A DNA stretch of 64,000 nt from contig CACWZI010000001.1 of assembly GCA_902765305.1 (NCBI GenBank), positions 23,503 to 87,502 of the forward strand, in the 5' to 3' direction. The DNA comes from an uncultured Eubacteriales bacterium. GTDB lineage: Bacteria > Bacillota > Clostridia > Christensenellales > Aristaeellaceae. Of this stretch, positions 48,995-57,977 are shown in pieces. The notes under the pieces are model-generated. The model was not told where the DNA came from. It saw only the letters and a list, made by a program, of their open reading frames with translations, and ran no database searches. The position numbers and the translations under genes are program-made. Numbering within the stretch: the first letter of the stretch is position 1; each line of letters starts with the position of its first letter.

Positions 48995-49390
48995 AACAAG
49001 CTGTAACTGTCACCGGGCGATCTTGTTGATCGCCCGGGTTATTTTTTCGGCATAACACACGGCAGACGTTCATCTGCGGTTTTTTCCCCGAAGCCCCCCT
49101 TTTCGCCCCTCTTTTGAGGCTTTTGTTTATCCTGTCTTGCGGCGCTTTTGTATGTTCTCTGGCCTTTATCTTGACTTTTTCAGCAGCCTCGAACCGTCTC
49201 CCGTGTGTTATGTTCCGAGCGGTTCCACGGGCAAACATCGGGACTGCGCATCATAATTATATATATTTGTCATATTAACAAAAAATAACTGTTACGATTT
49301 CGTGCTTATATTGTGATAGAATTTACTGGTAATGTTCGGATTCATGCCACAATCGTTGGACGGTTTTATCTGTGAAAGGCGGTTGAAACG
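48995..49390. other. Intergenic region with terminator, before the foldase cassette
   Basis: After the terminator the composition becomes AT-rich (49255-49330) and a promoter for the 49391 gene should lie here; TAGAAT at 49317-49322 is a possible -10 without a good -35. No other gene or repeat is seen. Confidence 0.45.
49013..49045 (+). terminator. Intrinsic terminator after the three-domain gene
   Basis: CCGGGCGATC-ttgtt-GATCGCCCGG followed by GTTATTTTTT. Confidence 0.88.
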
Positions 49391-50695
49391 ATGAAAAGCG
49401 CGCTCTGTTTTCTGTTGGTTATGCTGCTTTCGCTGTGCCCGGCGCTGGCTGAGGCGGCGGACGATCCCGTCGTGGTGCGGGTGGGGGACGTGACCTTCAC
49501 GAAGGCGCGGCTCCAGTCCGAGGTGGATATCAACGTCACGGTCTCCGAATTAATGGAACAGGAATTCGTGACGGACGAGGAAAGGCAGGCCAGGCGTGAC
49601 GAGGCCATCCAGGGCTGTATCCAGGAGGGCCTGATCGAGATGAAGCTGCGGGAGGCCGGCAAAAACGACTTTACCGCCGAGGAGGAGGAGACCCTCAGGG
49701 CCACGGCGCTGAGCCAGTACGAAACCATCTGGCAGGGCATCTGGGAGAAGGCGAAGCAGTCCAACCAGGGCTTCACCGAGGAACAGGTGACCGATTTTTT
49801 GAATGAGCAGGGCTATTCCTCCGAAGCGATCTTCGAGGCGTTGAAGGCCAACGAGCGCCTCCACCGGGCGGTTGAGCTGTTCTGTCCCGACATAACCCTT
49901 ACGGCGGACATGGTGGAAAAGTATTACGAAGCCCAATTCCTGCTTCCGGACAGGGAGCGCTATGAAAAGGACCTGGACCTCTATGAGCAGGAGATCCTGG
50001 CCGGCAACAACGAGTCCTTCTACACCCCGGAGGGCTACCGGGCCATCAAGCAGGTGCTGCTGGCCTATCCCGGGGAAATCGACAAGGCGCTGAGAAACGA
50101 GAACGCCCGCGTCAACATCGCGCTGCAGGTCGTAGCCGAGGCGGCCTCGGAGGTCAGCGAAGCCGCCCTCACCGGCGACAGCTGGGACGACGTGGCCGGA
50201 CCCCGCGCCGAGTATGACGCGGCAGTGAACGAGCTGACGGCGGCCAAGCAGGCCTACAACGAAAAGCGCGAGCGGCTGACCCTTCCGCTGATCCGGGATA
50301 CGGTAGAGGCGATCAACGCCGAGATCGACGCGGGTATCGACATCGATAGCGTCATCAATAAATACTCCACCGACAAGAACGAGCAGAACCTGGACAAGGG
50401 CGGCTATCCCGTCCATCCGGATTCCAAGAACTGGCCCCCGGAATTCCTGGAGGCCGCGGGCAAGCTGGAAAAGCCCGGGGACCTGTCGGGGCCCGTCCTC
50501 ACGGACATGGGCATACACATCCTCTACTACGCCGCCGACATTCCCGCCGGCCCCCATGAGCTGACCGACGAGGAGCGCCAGCTGTTGAACGCCTCCGCGC
50601 TGTACTACTACCAGACGCAGGCACTGGAGAAGCTGGTGGCGGACTGGACGGACGAATACGAGATCGAAACCCACCCCGAGCTGCTGGTCGACTGA
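49391..50695 (+). CDS. Secreted PrsA/SurA-like peptidyl-prolyl isomerase/chaperone, copy 1
   Basis: 434 residues. Signal peptide MKSALCFLLVMLLSLCPALA (cleaved by signal peptidase I near AEA; no lipobox, unlike Bacillus PrsA). Residues ~25-190 form a SurA_N-like helical chaperone domain; residues ~300-410 include a parvulin-like segment (DIDSVINKYSTDKNEQNLDK, then LEKPGDLSGPVLTDMGIHIL). It should assist folding of exported proteins at the cell surface. The giant surface protein starts 16 nt downstream, so it is probably a dedicated foldase; a paralogue at 56616 precedes a second giant protein. Confidence 0.85.
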   Translation: MKSALCFLLVMLLSLCPALAEAADDPVVVRVGDVTFTKARLQSEVDINVTVSELMEQEFVTDEERQARRDEAIQGCIQEGLIEMKLREAGKNDFTAEEEETLRATALSQYETIWQGIWEKAKQSNQGFTEEQVTDFLNEQGYSSEAIFEALKANERLHRAVELFCPDITLTADMVEKYYEAQFLLPDRERYEKDLDLYEQEILAGNNESFYTPEGYRAIKQVLLAYPGEIDKALRNENARVNIALQVVAEAASEVSEAALTGDSWDDVAGPRAEYDAAVNELTAAKQAYNEKRERLTLPLIRDTVEAINAEIDAGIDIDSVINKYSTDKNEQNLDKGGYPVHPDSKNWPPEFLEAAGKLEKPGDLSGPVLTDMGIHILYYAADIPAGPHELTDEERQLLNASALYYYQTQALEKLVADWTDEYEIETHPELLVD

Positions 50696-50711
50696 AGATG
50701 GAGGAATCCCC

Positions 50712-53700
50712 ATGAAAAAGGCATTCGCGCTTATTCTCACCCTTGTGATGCTCGGCCAGGCGCTGCCCTGGACGGCGTTCGCCGCCGTGGGCAAGGCGCT
50801 CACCGAGGCCGAGCTGAACCGCGCCCTGCAAATCGCGGGCCTGCAACAGGACCCGGACTATCCCCAGTTCAACGTCGGCAGCGAGCAGGCGCTCCGGCTG
50901 ACGGCGAAGAAGAGCGCCTACCATAACGGCATGGAGCCGGAGGAAACCTGGGACGCGCTGACGCTGGTGGATTGGCTGGACGACAAGCTGTCGACGGACT
51001 TCTACAATGTCGCCAGCGTGTACAGCCGCGCTGACAGCCTGCTGGCCCGGATGAAGACCGAGGCCCCCGCGTCCTATGCCAAATTTACCGCGTCCGAATA
51101 CGCGGGCTTCGAGTATAAGCTGCACACGTATATGATCCAGACCGAGAACATCGCGGAGAAGGCCCACCACATGAAGGACCGGCTTGGCGATAACGTGGCG
51201 CTGATTGAAAATACCGCCGAAACGATGTATGCGCAGCCGGCCGACCTGTTTGAAACCGAGCAGCTGCGCCTGTCCGAACGCATCCGCGGGGCCACCGGCG
51301 CCCTTACAGACCTGCGTGGCCAGGCGTTGGGGTTTTCGAAGCAGGAGCAGCAGACGGCGGACGCCTACAGGCGCGTCATCGACGGCGAAGACGAGCCGGA
51401 GTTTTCACAGTGGCTTCATGCGCTGCTGGCCTCGGGGGATGCGCCCCAGACGACCAGCGTGTCCGCGAACCAGGTCAGGCTCTCCGGCGGCGATACCCGC
51501 CTGTCCCGCCTGGGCGCGGACGGCAGCGTGTTGAACAATGCCGACCCCGGGGACATCTACATCACGGTCATCAATATGGACGAGTTCGCCCTGGAGTTCC
51601 ACGGCGTGGACAACGAGCCCCTTGCCGGTGTCAAGGCGACGGTGCGGGACTACAACAACCCCGACACGGTGGTCACAGGCGAATCGGTCGATCCCAAGCG
51701 CGGCAACATCGTGTTCGATGCCACTGCCTTTGTCAACGACTATAACTACGGCATGGAACTGATCCTCGAGGTGGATGCCAGCGCCGCAGGCTACCGCAGC
51801 TTTTACATTCCCTGGGCACTGGTGGGCCAGGGCAAGGTGCTGCGGTATTACCTGACCCTGCTCACCGGCCCGGAGGCGGAGGGCGTCGCTGACAACCGTA
51901 CCCGCCAGGAGAAGGAGGACGATGCGCTCAGGGCCAATGCGGAGGGCGAAACGAAGCCCTACGCCTACAGCTGTACCTTCAATGGGTATGACATACTCTA
52001 TCAGGCCAAGAGCACCGAGATATCCACGCAGATGGACGAAGACGTCAGTTTTCAGCTGGTGATCGAACATGGGAATAAAAAGGCCCCTGTGGATCCCATT
52101 CTGCACTACAAAGCGTTCGACCAAGCGCATTTGGGGAGCGAATGGAAGGAGATGAAGCCCACCCAAACCTGGTGGGATGACAACGGCAAAACCCATTACG
52201 TCTACACCAAAGATTTCAAGCGCATCCTTGCCACCGGCCTCATAAAGGAGGAATCGCCCTATTTCGTCATCCAGGAAACGGGCGAGAAGATCAAGACCAA
52301 GCTGACGCCCGTGCGCGCCAAGGTGGACCAGCCCATCTATACCGGCCAGGAGAGCAGCAACCCCATGATGGCGGTCATTGGAAAGGGCGTTGCCTTTGAT
52401 TTCAAGCTGCCCGATCCCGTCTCGGGCGTATTCGATGTGAATCTGCCCTTCGAGGAGAATCTGCCGAAGGTCTATTACGATCCCTCGGGCTATATCACCG
52501 TGTCCTGGGGCAGCTCGCTGGTTCCCAAATCCAAGGCGGAAGCTTTCAACTGGAAAAACACCGAGGCCGAGAAATACGACAAGGCCATGGCGAAGTACGA
52601 GCACGAAACCACCGTTGCCCAAAAAATGCAGCAGACCGGCAAGGCCACCCAGCTGTATAAAAACATGCCGGCGAAATCGAGTATGACGCGCAAAAAGCTG
52701 GATTTCGGATGGTTCTTTGCGGCCGCTGGTAAATTTGAGGATGTGGACAACCAGACCCTCGGGGCCTTCAGCGGCTCGTTTGGTGCGAACGTGGTGTTCA
52801 CCTATGATTTCACCAAGCCATACATGATCGGGCCTTTCCCGGCCTACGCGGGTTTCCTGTTCACCCTCTCCGCGGGCGTTGGCGTGGACGCGATTCACGT
52901 CACCTTCAGGATCGACGAGAACCTGAAGCCCCACGATCCGGACTTCCAGCCCTTCAACAACATCACCATCGAATTGCGGATATCGCTGACCGCCACGCTT
53001 GGCTTTGGCGTCAAGGGCATCGCTTCGGCGTGGATCAGCTGCACGGGTGATGTCAGGCTGGTCCTGTCCCTCAACAAGGCCTCGCCCGCGACCGTCACCG
53101 CCTACTTTCAGTGCTTCATATCCTTTGGCTTCGAGGTCTTCTTTGTCAAGTATTCCCGGGTCTTGCTGTCAACGCCCGAGGTACAGCTCTACCCGAAAAT
53201 CAGCGCCGATGGCGCGTCCGAGGGGCTGTTCGCCGCCTACGCCAACGACGAAGGCGTGGATGAGAACGTGCACATCGTGGGCACGGAGCCTGCCCGCTAT
53301 CCGAACCTCGCGCCAAAGGCCACAAAGGTCAAAACCAGCTATGAAGGTACGAACTTTAAGGCGGTGAACCACAGGAACTGGGAGATCGTATTCTATATTG
53401 AAAACGCCACCCATAAATTGCGAATTGAGAACAATACGAGGGGTTATGGCCATTATATCCAGGATTATCTCCCGAGCTTTGGGAAGGACCTGGGCGCCTA
53501 CAAGACGTGCGACTATGATGTCTACAACGACGGCAAAAATCTTCACCTGCTGGCGACGCTCGCCAAGTCTCTGGACGGGGATGGCAAGCCTGTTCCCGGC
53601 GGAACGAGGGAGAACCCCAACATACTGGTTTGCTATCTGCAGTTCGAAGGTTACGAATATGATGATTATTGGAGGGAGCGCCTCGGCTGTAAAAACAGCA

Positions 53701-56237
53701 TCCAGTATCCATGGGTGTGGGATAACATCAAGGCCAACGGCCTGTCGCCCATCTGCTCGACCCCGAAGATCGAATCCGTGATCAGCAACAACAAGGGCAA
53801 TGTGGAGGTCTACGGCTCCATCTACGGCCAGAGCGACGAGGTGGATGTGTCCCAGTTCAACCTGTTCTATATCGAGCCGGACAAGCGCAACATGGTGGTC
53901 TACGGCGACCTGACCGTCGGCATCAATTATAATATGAAAAGAGAAAAGCAATACCGGCGAATGGAGCTGCATTCGAATTTGCGCAATGCACACAGAGACC
54001 TGGATGATCCGGAGACTTGGGGGCCTTCTTACAATCCGAGCCTTGGCTTCACAGCGCTGGAAACCCCGGTGGATGGCGACGGGGACAACGCGCTGGTGCT
54101 GTTTGATTATTATCAGAATTATATCGAGGCCTCCGCAGAGGAAAAAGACGGCAAGATGCACGCCGGAGGAATACGCCGCAGACCGATCATACTGACCGAG
54201 GGGGACATCAGCAGCTATCAGGTGCTTCAATTCATGGACAAGGACGGCGTCCACTATTCCCAGACGATCTTCTACACCCAGCTGGAGGAGCAGGGTGAGC
54301 GCGTCGTGAATCACCTGAAGGGCTTCTATATTTCGCCGGTACAGCCGATCGGAAACGTCAATCATTGGTCCTATGACTATACGGTCGTGGACTATGACAT
54401 CAACCTGCCCACCGCGGATTTCCGCGTGGCCACGATCGGCGCTTCCCAGTATCTCTACTGGCTGAATACCGTCTCGAAGGAAAAGGAGGGCGACCCGGAT
54501 ATGTGGCGCATCAGCGGCGTGTACTACGATGCGGCCACCAATTCCTTCTCCGACATGACGGTGCTCGCGGAGTTCACGCTGCCCGATGTCAGCTATAACG
54601 GCAAGACCTATAAGGCGGTGCCCCAGGAGGTCACCCTGGCGGACAACGGCAAGGGCTACATCACCGCCAAACCGGATACCGGCGAGCAGGATACCGCCAT
54701 TCCGTCGGCGACGCTGTACAGCTTTCCCACCACGCTGACGCCGTCGATGAAGCTGCAAAAGGCGGTGGCGATCGAGACCACGGTGCTTCAGGGTGATTTC
54801 CTGCGCACCCAGTTCACCATGCAAAACGATGGCAACACCGGCATCGGCAGCTTCGACATCGACGTAATGTTGCTGGAGGACGGCAGGGAGACGATGAATG
54901 TCGAGACCCTGCACGCCGGCCTGCTGACTGCTTCTCACAGCAAGGTGACGCTGCACCGCGACGACGGCACGGACGAGGTCGTCGCCGCCGGCGAAGCGGC
55001 CGTCTACAGGGACAAGGACTTCCAGTATTCGCCCCGCCAGCAGGATTGGAACGTGAAAGAGGAGACCATGAAAGAAGAAATCCTCAACGGCATTCCGCGG
55101 GGCAGCCAATCCACGGGCAGCAAAACGAACTACGTGTCCACCGACGCCCTGGTGCCCGGTTCGCTGGGCTGCTTCGTCGGCAACATCAAGATTCCCAACG
55201 ACTGGCACGGCAATTACGACCTGCGGATGAAGGTGAAGGGCTACAGCATCTACGACAACTTCATCGCGGCCTCCGCCCTGGCGAAGGCGCACCCGGAGCT
55301 GTTCGCCGATGAGGGCACGGTCAGCAACGCCGTCGCCGTCGCCAACCGGAAAAAGCTCGCCGAATACGGCGTCCACCGGCTGGACTACGCGCTGGACGAG
55401 GCCAGCGGCAAGCTGGTGCTGCAAAACCGGGATGAGCTGGTCGCCAACGCGGGCGAGGAAGCGGCCAGCCTCTACGCGCTGGAGGTGAACGCGCCCGACG
55501 GCATAGACATCAACTTCGACGTCCACGACATCGCCGTCAGCCACCGGCTGTATTCGGACTACTACGGCGAAGATATCCTGGACATCACGCTGAGCAACTT
55601 CTACCAGAACGAAGAAGAAATCGCGCTGACCTGCGCCATGTACCTGAACGGGGCCAGCGAACCCGTGTACGTCAGCCTGCCCTACAGGCCGGAGGTCATT
55701 TCCACAGGGGCTTCCACCACCATCTCCGTGCCGCTGAAGGCGCTGTTCGACCCCGCTGCCGTCCGGACCGCTCGGTTCGTGTTCACCCCGAGGGGCATCC
55801 GCGAAACGGCGACGCTGAACAACGAGTTCACCATCTATCCCGGCGGCGGGGGAGACCCGCTGCGCTTCACCAGACAGCCCGAGGACGTCACCGTCCAGGC
55901 GGGCGAGGACGTGCGCTTCGAGGTGGAGGTCGCCGGCGGCGTCGAGCCCTACACCTACCAGTGGCAGGTCTTCAACCCGAAGACCGGAAAGTGGGTCGAC
56001 CTGAAGGGCTTCACCGAACCCACCCTGAGTCGGAAGGACATCGAAGAGAAGTGGGACGGCTGCAAGTTCCGCTGCGTGGTGACCGACGCCGAGGGCACGC
56101 AGATCATCAGCCGGGAGGTCACCCTCACCATCCGCGACGGGGTGGATACCGGCGACCACAGCAACCTGCCGCTGTACCTGGCCGTGGCCATCATGGCCTT
56201 GATGCTGCTGTGGTGGATGCGGCGCAGAAGGGTCTGA
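50712..56237 (+). CDS. Giant surface protein, copy 1 (1841 aa), TGD-type C-terminal anchor
   Basis: Signal peptide at residues 1-24 (MKKAFALILTLVMLGQALPW, TAFA). Residues ~30-230 are helical with HNGMEPEE and WLDDKLS; then a large beta-rich body, with a collagen-binding or SpaA-like segment (DNEPLAGVKATVRDYNNPDT) and a long region shared with the paralogue. Near the end is an Ig-like fold (FTRQPEDVTVQAGEDVRFEV, YTYQWQVFNPKTGKWVDL). The C-terminus is VDTGDHSNLPLYLAVAIMAL then WWMRRRRV: TGD motif, hydrophobic helix and basic tail, as in sortase substrates, though the first residues differ from LPxTG. ATG at 50712 with GGAGG. Wall or surface attachment is inferred. Confidence 0.8.
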   Translation: MKKAFALILTLVMLGQALPWTAFAAVGKALTEAELNRALQIAGLQQDPDYPQFNVGSEQALRLTAKKSAYHNGMEPEETWDALTLVDWLDDKLSTDFYNVASVYSRADSLLARMKTEAPASYAKFTASEYAGFEYKLHTYMIQTENIAEKAHHMKDRLGDNVALIENTAETMYAQPADLFETEQLRLSERIRGATGALTDLRGQALGFSKQEQQTADAYRRVIDGEDEPEFSQWLHALLASGDAPQTTSVSANQVRLSGGDTRLSRLGADGSVLNNADPGDIYITVINMDEFALEFHGVDNEPLAGVKATVRDYNNPDTVVTGESVDPKRGNIVFDATAFVNDYNYGMELILEVDASAAGYRSFYIPWALVGQGKVLRYYLTLLTGPEAEGVADNRTRQEKEDDALRANAEGETKPYAYSCTFNGYDILYQAKSTEISTQMDEDVSFQLVIEHGNKKAPVDPILHYKAFDQAHLGSEWKEMKPTQTWWDDNGKTHYVYTKDFKRILATGLIKEESPYFVIQETGEKIKTKLTPVRAKVDQPIYTGQESSNPMMAVIGKGVAFDFKLPDPVSGVFDVNLPFEENLPKVYYDPSGYITVSWGSSLVPKSKAEAFNWKNTEAEKYDKAMAKYEHETTVAQKMQQTGKATQLYKNMPAKSSMTRKKLDFGWFFAAAGKFEDVDNQTLGAFSGSFGANVVFTYDFTKPYMIGPFPAYAGFLFTLSAGVGVDAIHVTFRIDENLKPHDPDFQPFNNITIELRISLTATLGFGVKGIASAWISCTGDVRLVLSLNKASPATVTAYFQCFISFGFEVFFVKYSRVLLSTPEVQLYPKISADGASEGLFAAYANDEGVDENVHIVGTEPARYPNLAPKATKVKTSYEGTNFKAVNHRNWEIVFYIENATHKLRIENNTRGYGHYIQDYLPSFGKDLGAYKTCDYDVYNDGKNLHLLATLAKSLDGDGKPVPGGTRENPNILVCYLQFEGYEYDDYWRERLGCKNSIQYPWVWDNIKANGLSPICSTPKIESVISNNKGNVEVYGSIYGQSDEVDVSQFNLFYIEPDKRNMVVYGDLTVGINYNMKREKQYRRMELHSNLRNAHRDLDDPETWGPSYNPSLGFTALETPVDGDGDNALVLFDYYQNYIEASAEEKDGKMHAGGIRRRPIILTEGDISSYQVLQFMDKDGVHYSQTIFYTQLEEQGERVVNHLKGFYISPVQPIGNVNHWSYDYTVVDYDINLPTADFRVATIGASQYLYWLNTVSKEKEGDPDMWRISGVYYDAATNSFSDMTVLAEFTLPDVSYNGKTYKAVPQEVTLADNGKGYITAKPDTGEQDTAIPSATLYSFPTTLTPSMKLQKAVAIETTVLQGDFLRTQFTMQNDGNTGIGSFDIDVMLLEDGRETMNVETLHAGLLTASHSKVTLHRDDGTDEVVAAGEAAVYRDKDFQYSPRQQDWNVKEETMKEEILNGIPRGSQSTGSKTNYVSTDALVPGSLGCFVGNIKIPNDWHGNYDLRMKVKGYSIYDNFIAASALAKAHPELFADEGTVSNAVAVANRKKLAEYGVHRLDYALDEASGKLVLQNRDELVANAGEEAASLYALEVNAPDGIDINFDVHDIAVSHRLYSDYYGEDILDITLSNFYQNEEEIALTCAMYLNGASEPVYVSLPYRPEVISTGASTTISVPLKALFDPAAVRTARFVFTPRGIRETATLNNEFTIYPGGGGDPLRFTRQPEDVTVQAGEDVRFEVEVAGGVEPYTYQWQVFNPKTGKWVDLKGFTEPTLSRKDIEEKWDGCKFRCVVTDAEGTQIISREVTLTIRDGVDTGDHSNLPLYLAVAIMALMLLWWMRRRRV

Positions 56238-56243
56238 ACCAGT

Positions 56244-56314
56244 GGCCGCCACATGGCCCTCCCATATACATGACCGATGTATATGGGAGGACCTGTGGCG
56301 GCCGTCGTTTTTTT
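56244..56314 (+). terminator. Very long intrinsic terminator after giant protein 1
   Basis: Nested stem: GGCCGCCACA with TGTGGCGGCC outside, and a 14-bp CCTCCCATATACAT stem inside, loop GACCG, then a run of seven T at 56308-56314. Confidence 0.9.
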
Positions 56315-56520
56315 GGTCGAATCTACCCCAGAGGGGAAGGCTACTTTTGGACATGCCGCCATCTCCCCGCCAAATCCGCATCCGCATGTATCTGAACAGA
56401 TACAATCGGCGCGCTGCATGGGCTCTGTAACGATTGCTGTCCTGCGGTGATATGTCAAATGATTTAATTTACATATGAAAATGGTCATAATTTGCCCCAG
56501 TTATTTAATGGCCTGCATTA

Positions 56521-56550
56521 TTGATTTAATTATATTATCTGATTTATAAT
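56521..56550 (+). promoter_or_regulatory. Promoter of the second foldase cassette
   Basis: TTGATT (56521-56526), 18-bp spacer, TATAAT (56545-56550), ~65 nt before the start codon, in AT-rich sequence. The rest of 56315-56520 holds nothing recognisable. Confidence 0.7.
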
Positions 56551-56615
56551 ACTACAGGGTTGGAGTAATTACCGTTATATTCCATTTCTGATTATACCAA
56601 ACGGAGGTCGTCGCC

Positions 56616-57932
56616 ATGCGTGGACGCGCACATTTGCTTATCCTGTTCCTGGTATTGATCCTGGTGCTTTCCCAGCCGGCATGGGCGGAGGTCGCGGAGG
56701 ACCCGGTCTGCGTGCGGGTGGGGGAGTTCAGCTATCCCCTCAGCCTGGTGCAGAAATCCCTGGATTCGTTGATCAATATGGCGCAGTCGCAATCGGAAGA
56801 ATCGCTTACGGATGAGGAAAAGGCTGAAATGGCCGTGAATGTCATCGACAACTTCGTGGGCATCGGGTTGGTCGAGGCCAAGCTGACCGAAGAGGGGAAG
56901 CATGACTTTAGCGAACAGGAGGAAGAGCTGTTGCGCGGCGCGGCCTCCAGCCGCTATGAGGAGATTTGGCAGAGCGTCTATAAGATGATGCAGGCCAACG
57001 ACATGGACGCGACGCAGGAGGAGGTTTCCAAAGCGGTGGCCGACGAGGGCTACGACATGGACAACATCTATCGGGAGTACCTGGTGTCCGAGCGCCAGCA
57101 GCGCGCCATCGAGCTGTATGTGGGCGACATTCCCATCACCCGGGACGAGCTGGACGAATATTACGAAACCCAGTACGTTGCGCCGGACCGAGAGCGCTAT
57201 AAGGACGACATTCCCCGCTATGAGCGGGAAATACTGAACACGGACAGCGAGTCATTCTACACCCCCGAGGGCTATCGCCTGGTGCGGCAGATCCTGCTCA
57301 ATTACCCCGACGGGGTGATCGAGTCGCTGAAGCGCGAGCAGGCCGATGTGGAGCGCGCGGTGAAGAACGCCAACGAAAAGATGGCGGCGCTGACACAGAT
57401 GGTCCTCACCACCGACGACTGGTCAAACCTGGACGCGCCCAAGGCGGAGTACGACGCGGCCATGGAGGCGCTGAAGGAAGCGAAGCTGGCCTATATGCAG
57501 GCGCGCAGGGATGCAACGATGCCGCTGATCCAGGACAGGCTGGACGAGATCGACGAGCGCCTGTCTGCCGGCATCGACTTCGTGACCCTGATAACGCAGT
57601 ACAGCGCCGATACCAGCGAGCGCAACGTGACCGGCCAGGGCTATCCGCTGCACGCCCTCTCTGAAGGCTGGCCGGAGGAATTCATCAGCGCGGGCCTGGC
57701 GCTGGAGAAGGTCGGCGACGTGTCGGAGCCGGTGCTGACGGAGAAGGGCGTACACATCCTGTGCTATGTCGGGGATCTGCCCGCGGGGGATCACGTGCTG
57801 ACCGAGCATGAGGAAGAGCTGCTGGAGCAGTCTGCGCTGCACGCCAGCCAGGTGGAAGCGCTGGAGGCGCTCTTTGAAAAGTGGAAGCCGCATTACGACA
57901 TAGAGACCCACCCGGAGCTGTTGAAGTACTGA
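56616..57932 (+). CDS. Secreted PrsA/SurA-like isomerase/chaperone, copy 2
   Basis: 438 residues, paralogous to 49391-50695 along its length (shared YEIW/YETIW helices, DRERY, SFYTPEGYR, ILNYPDGV/LLAYPGEI, and end IETHPELL). Signal peptide at the N-terminus (LLILFLVLILVLSQPAWA). The parvulin-like part includes FVTLITQYSADTSERNVTGQ and EPVLTEKGVHILCYV. ATG at 56616 follows GGAGG. Expressed with the second giant protein, whose start is 45 nt after the stop. Confidence 0.85.
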   Translation: MRGRAHLLILFLVLILVLSQPAWAEVAEDPVCVRVGEFSYPLSLVQKSLDSLINMAQSQSEESLTDEEKAEMAVNVIDNFVGIGLVEAKLTEEGKHDFSEQEEELLRGAASSRYEEIWQSVYKMMQANDMDATQEEVSKAVADEGYDMDNIYREYLVSERQQRAIELYVGDIPITRDELDEYYETQYVAPDRERYKDDIPRYEREILNTDSESFYTPEGYRLVRQILLNYPDGVIESLKREQADVERAVKNANEKMAALTQMVLTTDDWSNLDAPKAEYDAAMEALKEAKLAYMQARRDATMPLIQDRLDEIDERLSAGIDFVTLITQYSADTSERNVTGQGYPLHALSEGWPEEFISAGLALEKVGDVSEPVLTEKGVHILCYVGDLPAGDHVLTEHEEELLEQSALHASQVEALEALFEKWKPHYDIETHPELLKY

Positions 57933-57977
57933 TTGCCCGGAACGACACCACGAGCGCGAATAGAGAGGGATGGAGCT

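Noticed and set aside
53169-56405. Very long open frame on the minus strand opposite giant protein 1
   Set aside because: Stop-free because of high GC in a coding gene; product is low-complexity (V, D, H, R, G, Q) with no ribosome site or domain. The plus-strand gene has signal peptide, Ig-like fold and anchor.
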